From contig NC_052671.1 of the NCBI RefSeq assembly GCF_016802725.1, positions 1,675,001 to 1,739,000 on the forward strand: a stretch of DNA of 64,000 nucleotides. The letters are read 5' to 3'. Below the pieces are notes generated by a model, which saw nothing but the letters and a program-made list of their open reading frames with translations, was not told the DNA's origin and did no database searches. Position numbers and translations under genes: made by a program. Source of the DNA: Solenopsis invicta (lineage: Eukaryota; Arthropoda; Insecta; Hymenoptera; Formicidae). This document shows positions 1-13,905 of the stretch, in pieces (position 1 is the stretch's first letter; each line of letters begins with the position of its first letter).

Positions 1-12
1 AAGCAATTAGAT

Positions 13-279
13 TTAAAATTTTAATTTAATTAAAATAATGGAATATAAGCCACCTCTCGCAGCTATATCGTCCATCATCCACGTTGTTGATGGGCCCTGA
101 AGATTGCTAGGATTTGTTTCCCCTCGTAATGAAGATCTAGTTGCGTATTTAGGAGCGAGTAAAGCTTTCTTAGTCGTAACCTTGATATACAACCGTCTTC
201 GGTCGTTCTCCCTCATTGTGCTTCCGACAGTAGGACGAGGCGTACGAAACGCCATTACACGAGAAGCCATTTTTGTCAC
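13..279 (-). CDS. Candidate small or partial gene, unrecognised
   Basis: An 88-codon open frame begins at an ATG in a favourable insect start context (CAAAAATGGC). The N-terminus (MASRVMAFRTPRPTVGSTM) is basic and rich in R, T and S with no acidic residue, so it could be a mitochondrial presequence. A mixed charged region follows, and the last dozen residues run into AT-rich DNA and look like read-through. The frame sits in about 250 bp of balanced base composition beside AT-rich flanks. It may instead be a first exon: a weak donor-like GAGAG|GTGGCT occurs near position 60, and the gene would then continue past the left edge of the window. An antisense frame is also open over 104-364, which weakens the case. 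I recognise no domain. Confidence 0.3.
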   Translation of the reverse strand: MTKMASRVMAFRTPRPTVGSTMRENDRRRLYIKVTTKKALLAPKYATRSSLRGETNPSNLQGPSTTWMMDDIAARGGLYSIILIKLKF

Positions 280-364
280 TAATCTTCTTGCATATTCACG
301 TACTGACGATCCGAAATTAATTGAATATCAGGACTTGAGAATTTTGGAAAGTACACGACAATAA

Positions 365-860
365 AAGGACAAACAGAGACGAGTTGACGTGTACATGCGC
401 GAACGATGAAGGGGGACCAGTCGTAGCGTATTATAACGCAAGTGTTGATGAGAGGCAGAGTACATTCGTGACCGAGACTAGGATGTGCCCCGGTAGTCCC
501 TCAGTGGCTCGTTAAGGCATTTGCATTTCATTTCGACCTTCCCTCTCCTATCTCCGACTTCGTCCTCTCGCTCTTCCGCGCAACAGCCCCTCTTTTCGCG
601 TATAAATATTAATGCAACATCCTGCTCTCTCGGGAGGTTTTTGTTCCTCTTCTGCCCTGAAGAGCCGCGCCCTCCTTCTACCGAGTACTTTGAATGCTGA
701 TGCGCCACGAAGGCTCTGCGCTCGTATCCGCATCTCTCAGTCTCTTTCGCTTATTCTCTTCCTCTTTTTCTTCCCACGGGCAACTGCGCGTGCACATTTA
801 CGTTCCGCAATAAAATACGATTTATGAATGTTTCCCAACATAGAATTCGTGCGATTCTGG
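365..860. other. GC-rich block upstream of the small ORF
   Basis: This block is richer in GC and CpG than its surroundings and has pyrimidine-rich stretches on the plus strand (roughly 540-780). It could be a 5' UTR or promoter for the minus-strand frame at 13-279, or a regulatory island. I see no convincing coding region; short frames overlap here on both strands. Confidence 0.3.
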
Positions 861-3800
861 AGAAAAGATGAAGACAAACACCTTCCGTTTTGCTAACATC
901 TCGTGACAACATCATTGACCATAAAAGGTACAAATCAATTTGCAAATCACATTGGTTCAGAAAAACAAACTACTATAACATTTATTTTACCATATTTAAG
1001 GAACCATATCAAAATTAATCTAATTTTAAAATAGAGCCATAAATCTTAAAACTCATTGTTTTGCATTTTTTTTGCATTTTAACAGTTTAAAATTATTAAA
1101 ATTATTTCCATTTGTATTATTTTTTTTATTAATAAAAATCTGAGAAACTTTTATACCAATTCAATCCAAATCAAATACATTTTCCTGTTATTAATATGAC
1201 AAGCAATTTTCTTTCCTTACGTATTATCTTATTACGTACAATCATGTATTATGCTACAGAGTGATTTTCTTAATTTCTACTTCTTATCGTCGATTTCACG
1301 TGCGTGCCAAACGATCATCCACCACGTAAAGTTTTATTAAACTGTCTTTTGTCCTTCTATCCTTCTTATATCACGAACTAATTAAAGCACGTAATCATAT
1401 TACAGTGGTAGATGCAGCAACTGTTTCACAGAGATTTATATTTAACATTCAAATGATGACGCTTTTTAAACTCTTGTTTATTATTGCCTTCAGTGGTTTG
1501 TAAAGTAAAAAGGTTATTAAATGCGATAGGCAATGTTTTTTATTTACAAGTTTATCTGTGATTATGCTCGCAAGTAAAGATTGAAAAAAAAAATGAGATG
1601 GATCTTTTAGCACAATTATTACACAATTCACGTAATGATTGGATCTTGTTGCGCTGTATTCACTGTCCAAATTTTACTTGAATGCTTCAATCAGCTAACT
1701 AAGAATTGGTTTTTCAAACTCTTTCTCTAATTTGGCTAGGAAAGTTAGATGGGTGGCATACCCTCACAAATTTGAATCCTCTACAGTTTTCTCATTATAA
1801 ATTCAACCTCCGCCCGCTGCTACCTTCCTCGCTACCATCGTACGGAGAATCCCCTCGGCCTCCTCGCTTTCCACTCGTATTAATGACGGACTATTATATC
1901 ATTCAGCTCCCTCCGGAGATCTGCTCGCTGGGCGGCTGAAACGAAAAGGGTAAAGAAAATACGTCGAATGTATTTTTCAATTTGGATCGGCGCCAAACTG
2001 AAAACTATGCGCAAATCCAGAAATTCTTTTTCGGTTTCTTCCCATTTCTCTTTTACGTCCACCACACCTCGCATTTTGAATAGGACCGTTTTTATTATTT
2101 AGTGATCGTGGTATGTCTCATATATGCTTGTAAAAATAAGAATTTGTAAAGATAACATTTACAAATAATTTACCTTAAATACAAACTTTAATAAAATATA
2201 ACTTATTGTAGCAATTTAAAAGTGCTACTTAAAAATAAAAAGATGGGCATAGAGATATAAAAATTTGTTATCTTTCTGTATCAAACTGATCTCAAATACT
2301 TTTGATGAAACATCAAATCTCCGCTAAAATTATATATTATTAAGTTGAATGATTGAAAAGGAGATAAAAAGGAAACTACGCGTCATATCAATGTATTCCG
2401 TGAGCAGATAACCGTCCAGCGTTTAAATTAAAGACCGAAAACTAATTTGGTCCGTGCTTTCTACACTTTTCCAAATTGAAACGGCTCAAAATCATCTAAT
2501 CCTGCCGATCGTTCCGCGCGGAAGTGCTCTCTCGCAGATTGTTCGATGAATCAATGGAAACCCCGCGGTAACGTTTACCGGGATTGGATTACTTTACTGT
2601 AATACATATTCCTCCGTAACTTGCGAGTCGAGCCAGGTCTGCTGGCCCGGGGAAACTTTGCATCTGCGCTTTTCAATTTGGTGCGTTGCCAGAAAGGTAG
2701 TTGGGCCGCGGAATAAATGAGAATCCACATCGCATAGCACCTTAATATCTCGGTAGAGGTGATTTAGACGTTTTTACAGGGTGTCCTTGCAGTTACTTAT
2801 ATAAGGAAGATGGAATGTTCGGCGAGAGGGTGCTGAAACTCGTGAGTTCGAATTCGAATTCGGTAGCGGCGCCGGATGTGCATAACGACGTCTTACGTAC
2901 TCCATCCAGTGTCCCGCTTGTTATTTTTCTACTACCACCCAGTAGTAATCCAACGATGTGAAGTCCGCCCTGAGCATCGAACACGTGTTCCACCTCCACT
3001 AATCTACCCCGACCATACCATCCGAAAGCGTTGGATGTGGTCCCAGATGCTCTTACACACCCGTCGCTCGCCTTGTCTTCCAGACACTGACGTTATCATG
3101 AACGTTTCAAGAGATAGGTAGAAATTACATAATAAAATCTACACGTAGCATTACATGTAGCACTCAATAATGTGGTCGTACGATTCCAGGATAAGATTTC
3201 AAAATTGTGTCGCCTAGAGTTGGATTACAACGATAGCTGTTTGCGATTTCATCAAACGTTATTTTATACAATGACTGAAGAACCATGTCCTTTAATCGTT
3301 AAACGTATGTATTTCTATTTATATAGCATTCGGATGACTAAAATAAGATAAGAATGCTAAAGCCATTTTGTCGGATTAGCTTTTAACATATGCGAATGTT
3401 CGCGAGGTGATACGGCAGCTTTGATTGCGTGTTCTAATCTTGCTGTGCATCGCGGTTAGCCAATTGCCCGACGGCGAGATTTTCTAGGTTTCATATTTGA
3501 TATTACCTCATGTCGAACGGCCAAAGGCGAATAGACGTCGATTATATCGCGCCACTAAAACCAAATGGGTCATTTGATTCAGCGGCGATATCTCTCTCGT
3601 GAGAGATCTGTGTGTACATACCCCAAGGTAATATGATGCTGTGAAGCATCGAAAATTTATGCATATTTTACATCTAGTATGTTAACTATCATTACTATAA
3701 TATGATGCAATCTTAAATAGTCAACAAATTTTATGTTGAAAAATAAATTTCAATTTGGATAAATCTTGCATAAAAGAATTTATAATATGCTGCAATAGAT

Positions 3801-4449
3801 TTACTTTATTAATTACTATAATATAGGGGATAATGTAAGAGGGTAATATAGCACTTTATTGAATAACTTTATTAATAAGCAATATTCTATATTGAAACTT
3901 GAACGATCATATTCGTTGTTCAAAGTGTTGTTTAACAAATTCTAGGTTCAAAATAATAAAATAAATATTTATTACATAAGACGTAATTTATAAAAATGTG
4001 ATGCACTGCATAATTGATGGAAGAGGAAAAATGGTGGTAATATGGCTAGCCCAAAAATAAATTTCAAAAATTGGTTTAGTTTAAAATACTTAGTATTTTG
4101 TTACAAAATTATCTATTTATTTTTTATTGTTTAAAACTTTTTTGATTTAGGATTTTCCTGCGTTTAGAGACATTAGAGGCGTAATTAGAGGTACCATTTT
4201 ATTCTTGTTTAATATCAAATATCAAGCACAAACTATAAATAACTCTAATGTTTCTGAAGATAATCTTCTAGAGTGATAATCGATTTATCGAAAAAATATT
4301 TTGATATGAAAATTTCTCTTAAAAAGCTATATTAATAAAATTCTATGCTATTGTTTAACTTTGCATAACTCGAAACGTGTACAGCTGAATAAAAAATTAG
4401 ACAACAAAAAAAGCACTTGAATTTACATACATTTGTGTGATAATACGCT

Positions 4450-4451
<2 letters not shown>
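861..4451. other. Intergenic AT-rich DNA
   Basis: This stretch is mostly AT-rich with stops in all frames. Moderately GC-richer parts lie at about 1800-2080, 2400-3120 and 3400-3620. I see no gene, RNA gene or mobile element. Confidence 0.5.

Positions 4452-4487
<36 letters not shown>
4452..4487. repeat. (GA)n microsatellite
   Basis: An uninterrupted run of about 17 AG dinucleotides. In Hox complexes such tracts can bind GAGA factor, but here it lies in plain AT-rich DNA, so it may be only a simple repeat. Confidence 0.9.
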
Positions 4488-4489
<2 letters not shown>

Positions 4490-6707
4490 TTAAAAAAAAC
4501 AATAAGAAAGTATATTATTAAGTGCTAAATTGTACTGTAAAAAAGTTTTGAAATGCTTAAAAGTAAAAATACCTTATAACAATTGCGAGCTATTGTACAT
4601 TGTCATATTAGCGCCATTAAAGTACGACGAGCTACTAAATGAATAATTCCATAAGCAATTGTTAAAATTTGTCACTTAATAACGGAGATAATAGAGGTAA
4701 TCATAATGTTCACAGTAGTCGTAATATTCTCTTCTTTTCTATCGATTACGCTTTAAATGTATTAAAATTAAAAATGCGATTTGATATCATAGATTAATTC
4801 TAACAAAATAAAGAAATAATTGAATTTGCCATTACTTTATATACTACAAATAAAATTTGTTGATTTAAAGAGAAGTGAATCTAAAATAGCTAGTTATGCA
4901 TCTTCATAGTGCTGTAAGTAATCGCAATCAAATTTGCTACTAGTAAATGTCTTCATTTAGATCGAGCTATTCGATAGGTGACCGAGCTTACGCTCATAGG
5001 CTGTATATTGGTGCGAGAAATGCTTTCCAGTGGAGTAGTGCGGTGTTTATCGGACCGTATCCCCAACCACATCCTCTACCTGATTCGCTTGCTCAGATCC
5101 AGAGGTTACTCGTAATCTCCCAAGCTAGTTCGACCATCACGGCTGCTTGCTTCCAACACACTCACGTTTCCATGGAAATTCCGCGACATCGAATGACTTG
5201 TCCCACAACTAATTCTCATTTAATTTATGCCAAGCAATGTTTATTCACTATATTTTCCAGATAAATATCACTATCACGGCATTTATTACCCATTAAATTA
5301 ATTATTACCTAATTTACTTTTATAAAGAAACTCATAAATGTCACTTTTTAATTGTACAAGATATTTTATTATCATGAAATTAATACAATTTACAGTTTTA
5401 TTTAAGTAAGTTAAAAGAGACAGTATTCCAGTCGCGCAACAAAAAATAAATTTTAATTATTTAAATCTGTTTTATACAAAATATAAATTGCAGCTATCTG
5501 AATGATTTTTTAAATACTTATGATAATGTAATGAAAAAAAATTATAAATAATACTTTAAAATTATTTAAACATGAAACAAGAATGACAAAAATTTATTAT
5601 AATCAAATATTATAATCAATCATTTTGATCAAGTCGCAGTTAATCGATTTTGATTTCTTTGAATAACCGGGAAAATAAAATAAGCGTTGTTAGAACATAC
5701 CTTGGATGCCGATCGACTAAATTCATTACATTATTATAAGCGAAATTGTAAGAGAATGTGGTGTATATCTTCATACTGATTTAATAAAATTAAAATACTG
5801 TAAAATTTTCTTAAGAACAAAAATATACAGAATGAGTTACTTAAGATTGGCCACCTGAATAACATAAAAATTATCTAGCATCAAAAGAGGTATTATGCGA
5901 TAATGAACATATTTTCCTAGGTAAAGATGTGAAAATTATCATTGTTTTTCTTTCTGTCTTTAAAACTATGAATCTTATTCCGGTGGCTGTTCATAAATGG
6001 GTCATTCCTACATTTAAATAGGAAAGATTTATAAAATTTATCTTTCGTATGTCGTCAGTAATATAAAAGTAAAATTATGTCTTATTCATAAATGATTTAT
6101 ACTTTATAAAATTCATAAAATTTTTATTTCGGAAAATTATTATTTAAACATTAACGTAGAAATATGTAAAATAGAATAAAATAAAATATATTAAATACAG
6201 TAGATTAAAATAAAAAAATTAAAAATACAATTACACACTTTGAAAGTAAAAACATACTGTGTAATTAACCCTATAATTCTTATAATTATAGATAATTACA
6301 GCTGTTTATAATTATGTATAATTACAGTTATAAATAAAAGAAGAAAGTAAGTTCTCTTATGTAATTTAAAGAATCACTTGCACACAACAATTTAAGATCG
6401 ACGATTATAAATATTTGATCAAAATTGTCCAATATAATTTTTTTAAACTATTATAATAGCATTATTAAATTCTCTATAAAAAAAATACATATGAATACTG
6501 TACTGCGTTATTTTTCCGACATTCCATTTATTTAATATGATTCTTTACACAAATTGTATTTGACAATTTTGACCATGGATTCGTAATCGACAAATTGTTT
6601 TATGCTGGTAATTATTTTAATTGCATAAACAAACCATTACCATTTGGCTTTTCTTTAATCTTCCAATAACTGTAAATTTTGCATAAAACAATACAGTAAA
6701 TAATTTT
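4488..6707. other. Intergenic AT-rich DNA
   Basis: AT-rich sequence with a slightly GC-richer patch at about 4950-5200. The frame open there (4947-5264) has no recognisable domain and an unremarkable composition. The part at 6270-6340 holds imperfect repeats of an ATAATTACAG-like unit. No gene is seen. Confidence 0.5.
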
Positions 6708-6893
6708 CATAGATTTTTGATTGCTGAAAACAAATCCGTAAATGAAATTATTCTATCACGTTAAATTTTTGAGCTATTTTAGCTTAAAGATACCCAAAAG
6801 TACCATTTTTCGCAACTTAAGTCGTTTTCAAAAATGTGACACGATAAAATAATTTCGTTTACGGATTCGTTTCAACGACAAAAAAATCTATAA
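6708..6893. repeat. MITE-like imperfect inverted repeat
   Basis: The segment folds back on itself. The left arm (from 6708) contains AATCCGTAAATGAAATTATT; the reverse complement of the right arm (ending at 6893) contains AATCCGTAAACGAAATTATT. The match extends outward to a shared ATAGATTTTT near both ends and inward over most of the arms. Arms are roughly 65-75 bp with scattered mismatches and a short centre. This is the architecture of a small non-autonomous foldback or MITE element. I see no clear target-site duplication. Confidence 0.6.
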
Positions 6894-9800
6894 GAACTTA
6901 GTCCAGTTTATCTTTAAATAAAGTTTAAATTTATTACTTATTTATTATACACCATTATTAATGTCTTAATAACAAAAAATAGTAAAAACTAAAAATTGTA
7001 TGAGAATTCACGTGAAATCTGAGATTTGCTTCGAGGATTTATTTATTAATTAAAAACGAGAGATAATGCTCGACCGCATTATCGTTACACAAGACAAAAA
7101 ACTCATCTTCTCAATTACTATTAACAGTACTATATACATATTTATATACTATTTGCCTAAATTTCATCATGGTAATAGAGAAACGATTTCTTTTGGACAA
7201 ATGAGGGTATAGGATCATAAACGATGAAGATGACTCCCTCGAGTCTTTTGAGAGTTTTTCGTCTTCGAAAATCAGTTTTTCTTACTAAACTCTATTCCAA
7301 TTTAGATATTTATTTAATTCTAATTTAATTATTCAAATTATTTTCATTCGCAATATTCAAAAATTTATTAATTCAGTTTTACTTGCATGTTTGATATTAT
7401 GTTCGCAGTAGAAGGGCTTCAATAAAAGACCACATGATTACGAAAGGTATGTAAACAAGGGATCGAGCACACAGACAGAAAATAGTATGCTGGCATTGGA
7501 GAGAATTCCCATGCGGTAGTAAGATATTGGTTTTCATCCCGCTCGTTCCGGTGCTCGTAACGTTTGATAAAAATGCGTGTTACGCGTTCCAGGCCAGACC
7601 CACCTCGGACTGAAAGGGTGCCTGGGGAGTCATACACGAAGAGATCACGAAAATTTTCCCTCCGTCTAGTCTCGCTTCAGGTATTTGCGCATAAGAGGGT
7701 GACGACCAGACCTACGCCTATAAATACCTATACGCAATGATATCGTTTCTCCGTCGGCAGATTTTTTCGAATACGACGCGAACTGATAAAATCCACGATT
7801 TCTAACCCGCGCGAAATCCTTTCGCTAGGACATTATGGGAAACATTTAATAGAGATAATTTTACAGAATATTTATTGCAATATCAGTTTTCTTTCTCGTT
7901 TAAATGGTTTTTGCACAACTTTTGAACATTCACTAATAAACAGTGATAGAAAAGTGAGTTTTCTACTGCAGATATATGGCTTTTCCAACACAGTTGCACA
8001 TAAGCCCGCGCCAACGCCGGGATTTAAACTCAAGCGTGGAAAGCTTATACAAAGCTCCAAATTTATTGGATGGAAATCCTCTCGGCATGAGCGTGCAAGT
8101 TCTCTACAGCAAAGTTGCTCGGTAGGATTAACACTTTCCTATCTCCTCCTCAATGCGCCGCTATTCCCGGTAAACTCTTCTGTTTCCATGGCCTTTCAGT
8201 ATCTTGGATTTACTAAAGCTCTTAATGAGCATGTTTATATGTTTATATTTCTCGTAGAAAGTCATTTTCCAAACTTGTAGTTTCAACTACATGTTTCATC
8301 AAAAACTCAATTTATATTGTAACACTGTAACTTAAAAATATACGTACAAATGTGAAAGAAATGCTATGAAACGAGAACTTATTGTGTCAAAATAAATTTC
8401 CATAATTTTATTTATATATGCTACCTGAGCTTAATTTATTTTATTTTTTAACAGCTTTATTTGTGAAATTGTTAAAATAAACTAAGTGTGAATAAAATTT
8501 ATTTTAATCACTCACAAAATAAAATGTATCTTACAAATAGAATGTATATAGACAAATGAAAAATATTTGTTTTATTTTAAGACATTGGGCATTATTATAT
8601 TATATTACAATAAATATAAGATAAATTTTCTGTGCCTCTGTTACTGTATTTATATAGTAATTCTTAAAAATTTCTTTAGTAAAAAATAATAATAATAATA
8701 ATAAGAGCTAAATTAAAAATAAATTGAAAATAACCAAGATACTAAACGTTATCATCTGAATATCTTAATTTCAAAATAATTTATTAATCACAAAAATACA
8801 AATTCCTTAAAGTTTACTTTATTCTTACACATCACAATTATCTTTAAATTTATCTTTGGTTAATCTTTTAATCTTTGGAAATTTCTAACTATTTGAGTGT
8901 AATTTTAGTTTCTTATAATTTAACAGGATTAAAAATCATTATTCTGTGAGATACACCTCACATATAACAAACAACATAACAAACAACATAACAATGGCTG
9001 TATGTAATAGATACGTTGTCTTTAAAAAAATATACTTATTTTAAAAAGTTAATATGTATATTTTTGTTATTTTCTATAGAAATTAGAAAGTTAGAAAGTT
9101 GAGTAATATAACATGATATAATAAATTATAATGTATTATTATAACGTATATCATAATATATTTAATAAATTTTGCATCAAATTTTTATAAAAACGGCTTA
9201 TAGAACCATTTCATTACAAGTTGGTATTGCACTAAACAGACTTGTTGCTGCTGGTTCTGATCTTTAGTTCCTCTTTACATACTTTCTATAACACATCTTT
9301 TAAACTAATATGCGTTTTTAAGTAAACAATTTAAAAATGGACATTATTTAGTGCTGAGTTTAATTTAATTCAGGTACTTTATATATTTTATACAAAAAAT
9401 ATTTATTATTCTGTTAAACACATTTTTTTTAATTATTCATCGAAAGTTTTTTTTCGCTCATTTTTTAGTTTAACGTGCCTTTTTCTTAGATGACAATAAG
9501 CTTTTTGTCGGTAGCCAAAACACGCTCGTTGAGTTTGTCTTTTATATGAAAAAAGGAAACAAAGACTACTAAAATAGTGCTGGATAAACGGTAAGCACAC
9601 TATCATGTATGTAATCCTGGATGAGCGCAGCTCGATGGGCTATCGTGATACAATCACCGTATGTCCAGGCGAGAATTAGATCTCAATTTCTTTAATTTCA
9701 CTAACAATTGAGACATGGAAAATTCAACGTATTTTTTTGATAGTTTAATACCCTTTAACGCGCATATTCTTTATAATTTAATACTTATGCGGACATGTGT

Positions 9801-10140
9801 CGTAATAATTAAACAAAGATAAACCGCACATATGTCGCTTTACAATCAAGGTTACGAGGAATTTGCTGTGCAATTAACTGATACCTGTTTTTGCAGGAAA
9901 TGTATATTTTTTCGGTATTGAATAAAGCTGTGTCAATTACAGTATATTCCGTGGTCCATTTGGATGCGTGACAATGTTCCTAAAGTGATTACGATCACAA
10001 TGGCTAAGTGCATAGCTAAAGAATAAACGAGATGTACAATCGATGATACTCTCGACAGATACAATTATCGTTATAATCGTATTTTTCGAAAAGCTTGCAT
10101 AACCATCACGTACTCTCCGGACTATCCCTCGCTTTCTACT
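6894..10140. other. Intergenic AT-rich DNA with short repeats
   Basis: AT-rich and without a supported gene. A GC-richer patch covers about 7500-7850. A short AAT triplet run lies at about 8686-8703, and a unit close to ATAACAAACAAC occurs twice in tandem at about 8963-8993. Frames open at 7419-7637 and 7954-8280 show no recognisable protein. Confidence 0.5.
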
Positions 10141-12440
10141 TCAACATCCATTCAAACACACAGTCGGCGAAAACTTTCCTGGCGGGATTTGGGAAGCGAG
10201 GCGAAAACGCGAGCTTTCCTGCCAAGGAAATACGGCTCTAGGGGGGTTCCCAGGGCAACGCCAACAGCAGCTAGTCGGCATCTCCCGGAGGATATCAGAC
10301 GAAAGGCGAAAGAGGTATCTCGCGCCGGGAATATTCCTCTGAAATGTTAAAAAAAAAAAAAAGATTTTGCGACATCCGCGCAAGGTTACACATTATAATT
10401 ATTTCTGGAAAACATAGAGGTTATTTTGCAGGAACTTTTTGATAGAAAGAAAAAGATTATAAAATTCGCCCATTTCCTGGAAATGGATAAGTCAGAAGTA
10501 AAAGATCCTAAAGAAAAACCTAGGAGGGTCTAAAGGGCCTGGAGGGATAACTGGATGGTTGGAGATAATGGGAATTTTGAAATTGGATTATCAATCTTCG
10601 AGCTTGTGGACTTCAGGCTTAAAATTGCCTCTTTTCATATCCAGTATTAAGATTCAGAGTGAATTTTTCCAAGCCACGGTTCTTTTCTATATTAAAAAAG
10701 AATTAAGAAAAGTAAACTGTAATTAGCTCTCCCCTCTTCCTTTCTTTTTGGATTTAATTATTAGTTTTGAAAGTTAAAACGTAGTTACTGCAAAAACCGC
10801 ATAACGAAGTTAGCACAAAAAACTAATATGATGAGTCTGAATGACTCAGCGTTTATCCGAAGTAGTTAATTCCCGCGAATAATATCTTTTATTTGCCATA
10901 AGCGAGATTGTACATCAGACCGCCTACCTACCTACCTACCTGCCCTTTCTTTTCTCAAAGAAAAAAAGAAAAGAATGGCATGACATTTATGGAGTTAACA
11001 TTTCTAAAACTCGTCGGTCCTCATACGACGACCGGGGGGAAAGAGAAAGAGAGAGAGAGAGAGAGGGGGCGGGGGAGAAGAAGCGGGCAAGAGAAACGCA
11101 GAAGCAAAAAAGATAGAAGCGCGCCGGAGCGAGTTGGGTGGACGGGGATAATGGCAGTCTTGGAATTGCATTATCAATCTTCGGTCCCCTCGGCCCCTCG
11201 GCACCACCTCACCCTACGGGCACTACGCTCGACTCCATTCCATTCCATTCCACCCCTTTTCCACCCCCTTGGACTACCCTGGAAACTCTCGCGGTACCAT
11301 ACCCCTCTTCTCGTACCAGGGAAAACCCCCCGTCAAACGCGGCGCTTCCCAAGCTACGTTGCCGCGCAAGCCCTGTCCCCACTTTCTTGGCGCATGACGC
11401 TCCATTCCCTTGGATGTATATGCATGGTATCCTCCCTTCCAGACTACCACCTTCCCGGATTCACCTCAGTGAACATTTGTATTGCATTTTGTATAATGTG
11501 CATGCATTTTCATACCAAATGAAATTATTTTGATGAGCAGCAAGGCTCACCTTAATGGACCGTCTATGATGCAGACGTCTGAAAATACTTTAAGAAATAC
11601 CTCGCGTATTGAAAGCTGAATATAAGATGCTAATAATGGTAAATAAACTATAATCTTCCTAAACTATCTTTTTCTGAATTTACGAATGTCACACACAAGT
11701 CCATTTTTATTTCACCTTTTTATTGTATTAAGGACTTTTAGTACATTATTGCTAAATTTTTTTGATTATTGATAAATTTCTCTTGGACAAATATCAATCT
11801 AAAATAGATTTTATTATATTTTGTTTTTCTGATGATATATTCAAGAATACGTAACACAAATTCCATAGATGTCAAATCAAAGACAGAAGTACAACCGTAA
11901 AGGATTAACGAATTGACAGAAGATCAACTCAAAGTGTATACGATATGTGATTGAAGAGCGAGACTAGATAAGATCTCCTTTCTGGAAACGGCAGTAGTCA
12001 ACCTTATTGGCACCTTCATCCGAGGATGAAGACGAAATGACGACGGGTGAAAGGACGAACCGACAGGGGGAAAGAGCGCCTTTCTTATCCGTTCACAAAA
12101 TGCCGCGGCCAAGCTACGAAGTCGATAGCGTATCGCTTTCCACGGACCCAAAGGTTACCGAATCGTTCTGAGACTATCTTAATGGCAGGATAGATCGTTT
12201 GATACTATGGCCGAGTCGTAAAGGCTATTGCTCTGCCCTCCATCCCTTCTTCCATACCCCTTTCCACCGCGCGTCTCTTCTGCGTTCCGCAGCTGAGAAA
12301 GCTGGCTTAGCGCCACCCGGATGCCTCTATACCCTCGTGCCTCTATACACACCTCGTTCGTACCCTCAGAAATGTCGACGTAGAGCATTGGCATACTCAA
12401 TCTAATCTCATTCGATGAGACATAATTAATTATCACCGAT
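10141..12440. other. GC-rich intergenic blocks
   Basis: GC-rich blocks at about 10140-10350, 10900-11530 and 11940-12410 alternate with AT-rich DNA. They include a CCTA tetranucleotide run (about 10922-10940) and an AG-rich tract (about 11040-11070). Long frames are open on both strands at 10908-11533, but they are translated low-complexity GA, CT and CCATT repeats without domain signatures, so I treat the blocks as non-coding, possibly regulatory. Confidence 0.45.
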
Positions 12441-13620
12441 ATCCTGGATTATTCCCTAAATCCGATTAAGTAATAAGTATGTACTAAGAGAGATACGACT
12501 CAAGGAAATGTTATTTTGTTACTCTTATGATTAATATTTTTTCCCGTATTATGAGTAATAAAAAATACATAAATGTAAGACACCGCATCGTCCTAATTTT
12601 ATGTTACTTAAATTTAATTTATATTTTATCTTTAATTTGAACACATATTTCCATAATAATATAACGAAACATGTATAGATATTTGACATTATATTTATTT
12701 TTACATATAGTTGTTATTACTTCGAATTAATGATTGTCTAATGTATGCAACAATGTTGCAAGTGAATTTATTGTATTAATTTCCGACGTAGATGTAAAAT
12801 ATGAAAACCTGTAATAGAATATCGGACTCAACAAGAGGAGAACTCCTATTAAAATTAATTAATATTTCCTTTCTACCTTCTGTTCTGACATTTATATGTA
12901 TATTTGGAACAATGCGACCAACATGTAACTTAATTAAGGCAACGACGCAAACCCGGCCACAGGTTTGTGGCTACCGTTTCTCTATATCTGTTCTGCGTAA
13001 TATTATCTAGTCTGCTCTCTTGTTCCCCTCGCAACCTGTAAAATGCTGCAATGTTAGCTCGAAATTATATTTGTTATGCTGTATGTACATTTACCATACC
13101 TTTTAGCAAATGTGTTTCTACCAAACGGAAGAAACAGGTAATATTTATGTGTCAAAACCATCATGTTGTGTTAAAATTATTTGGGATTATAACACGCAAT
13201 TGTCAATTAAATTTTAAGAATAGAAATTTCTACGTACCTTTACCTTTATTATTTTATTTGATAAAGAATATTAATTTTTCAAAATGATTTGTGAAATTAT
13301 GTTCTTTTTATGTCAATTTGTACTTTTAAAACCATTAAATACGACAAAATGCTTTCTTATTTTTATATTTTCATAAAAAATCTTTTCACATCTTATGAAA
13401 AGAGATATAAACATGTTGTAAATCAAATATGGTAATAAATTTTGTTAATAATAATAATATATATAAAAGTAATATAATAATTTAACTAAAATATTACGTT
13501 TATTTCCTTTTATGTGCAAATTTCGACTTTTTTGAAATAAAATTCAAAGTGTATTTTATATATAACCATAGAAATCGTATACTTATTATGCGTAATTTTA
13601 TGCTGAAAATGTACGTACAT
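12441..13620. other. Intergenic AT-rich DNA
   Basis: AT-rich with a small GC-richer spot near 12930-13030. No supported coding region or RNA gene. Confidence 0.5.
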
Positions 13621-13645
13621 ATGCAAATATACAGTATATGCAAAT
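13621..13645. promoter_or_regulatory. Tandem POU octamer motifs
   Basis: The octamer ATGCAAAT occurs twice in the same orientation, at 13621-13628 and 13638-13645, inside a 17-bp direct repeat (ATATGCAAATATAC). ATGCAAAT is the classical POU-domain binding sequence; insect candidates would be Nubbin/Pdm-type factors. Function is inference, and an AT-rich setting makes such motifs more likely by chance. Confidence 0.35.
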
Positions 13646-13850
13646 ATACCATAAATGTCAGCTGTTGAAAAGATTTATAATTTGCATTATATATCTCGAA
13701 TTTTGCAGATGTCTAGTATTTATAATTAATCATATTAAAAATAATTATTAGTGAATAAATAAGAAAAAATTTACAGCTGTGAATATTAATATTGAAAGAA
13801 TAATAGCATTCACAGATGTTAATACATCAACAAATATTATAACACATTAA

Positions 13851-13853
<3 letters not shown>

Positions 13854-13903
<50 letters not shown>
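13854..13903. repeat. (TA)n microsatellite
   Basis: About 25 TA units without interruption. Confidence 0.95.

Positions 13904-13905
<2 letters not shown>

Noticed and set aside
10908..11533. Long plus-strand frames of 204 and 131 codons
   Set aside because: They translate CCTA, GA and CCATT simple repeats and GC-rich DNA in two registers at once.
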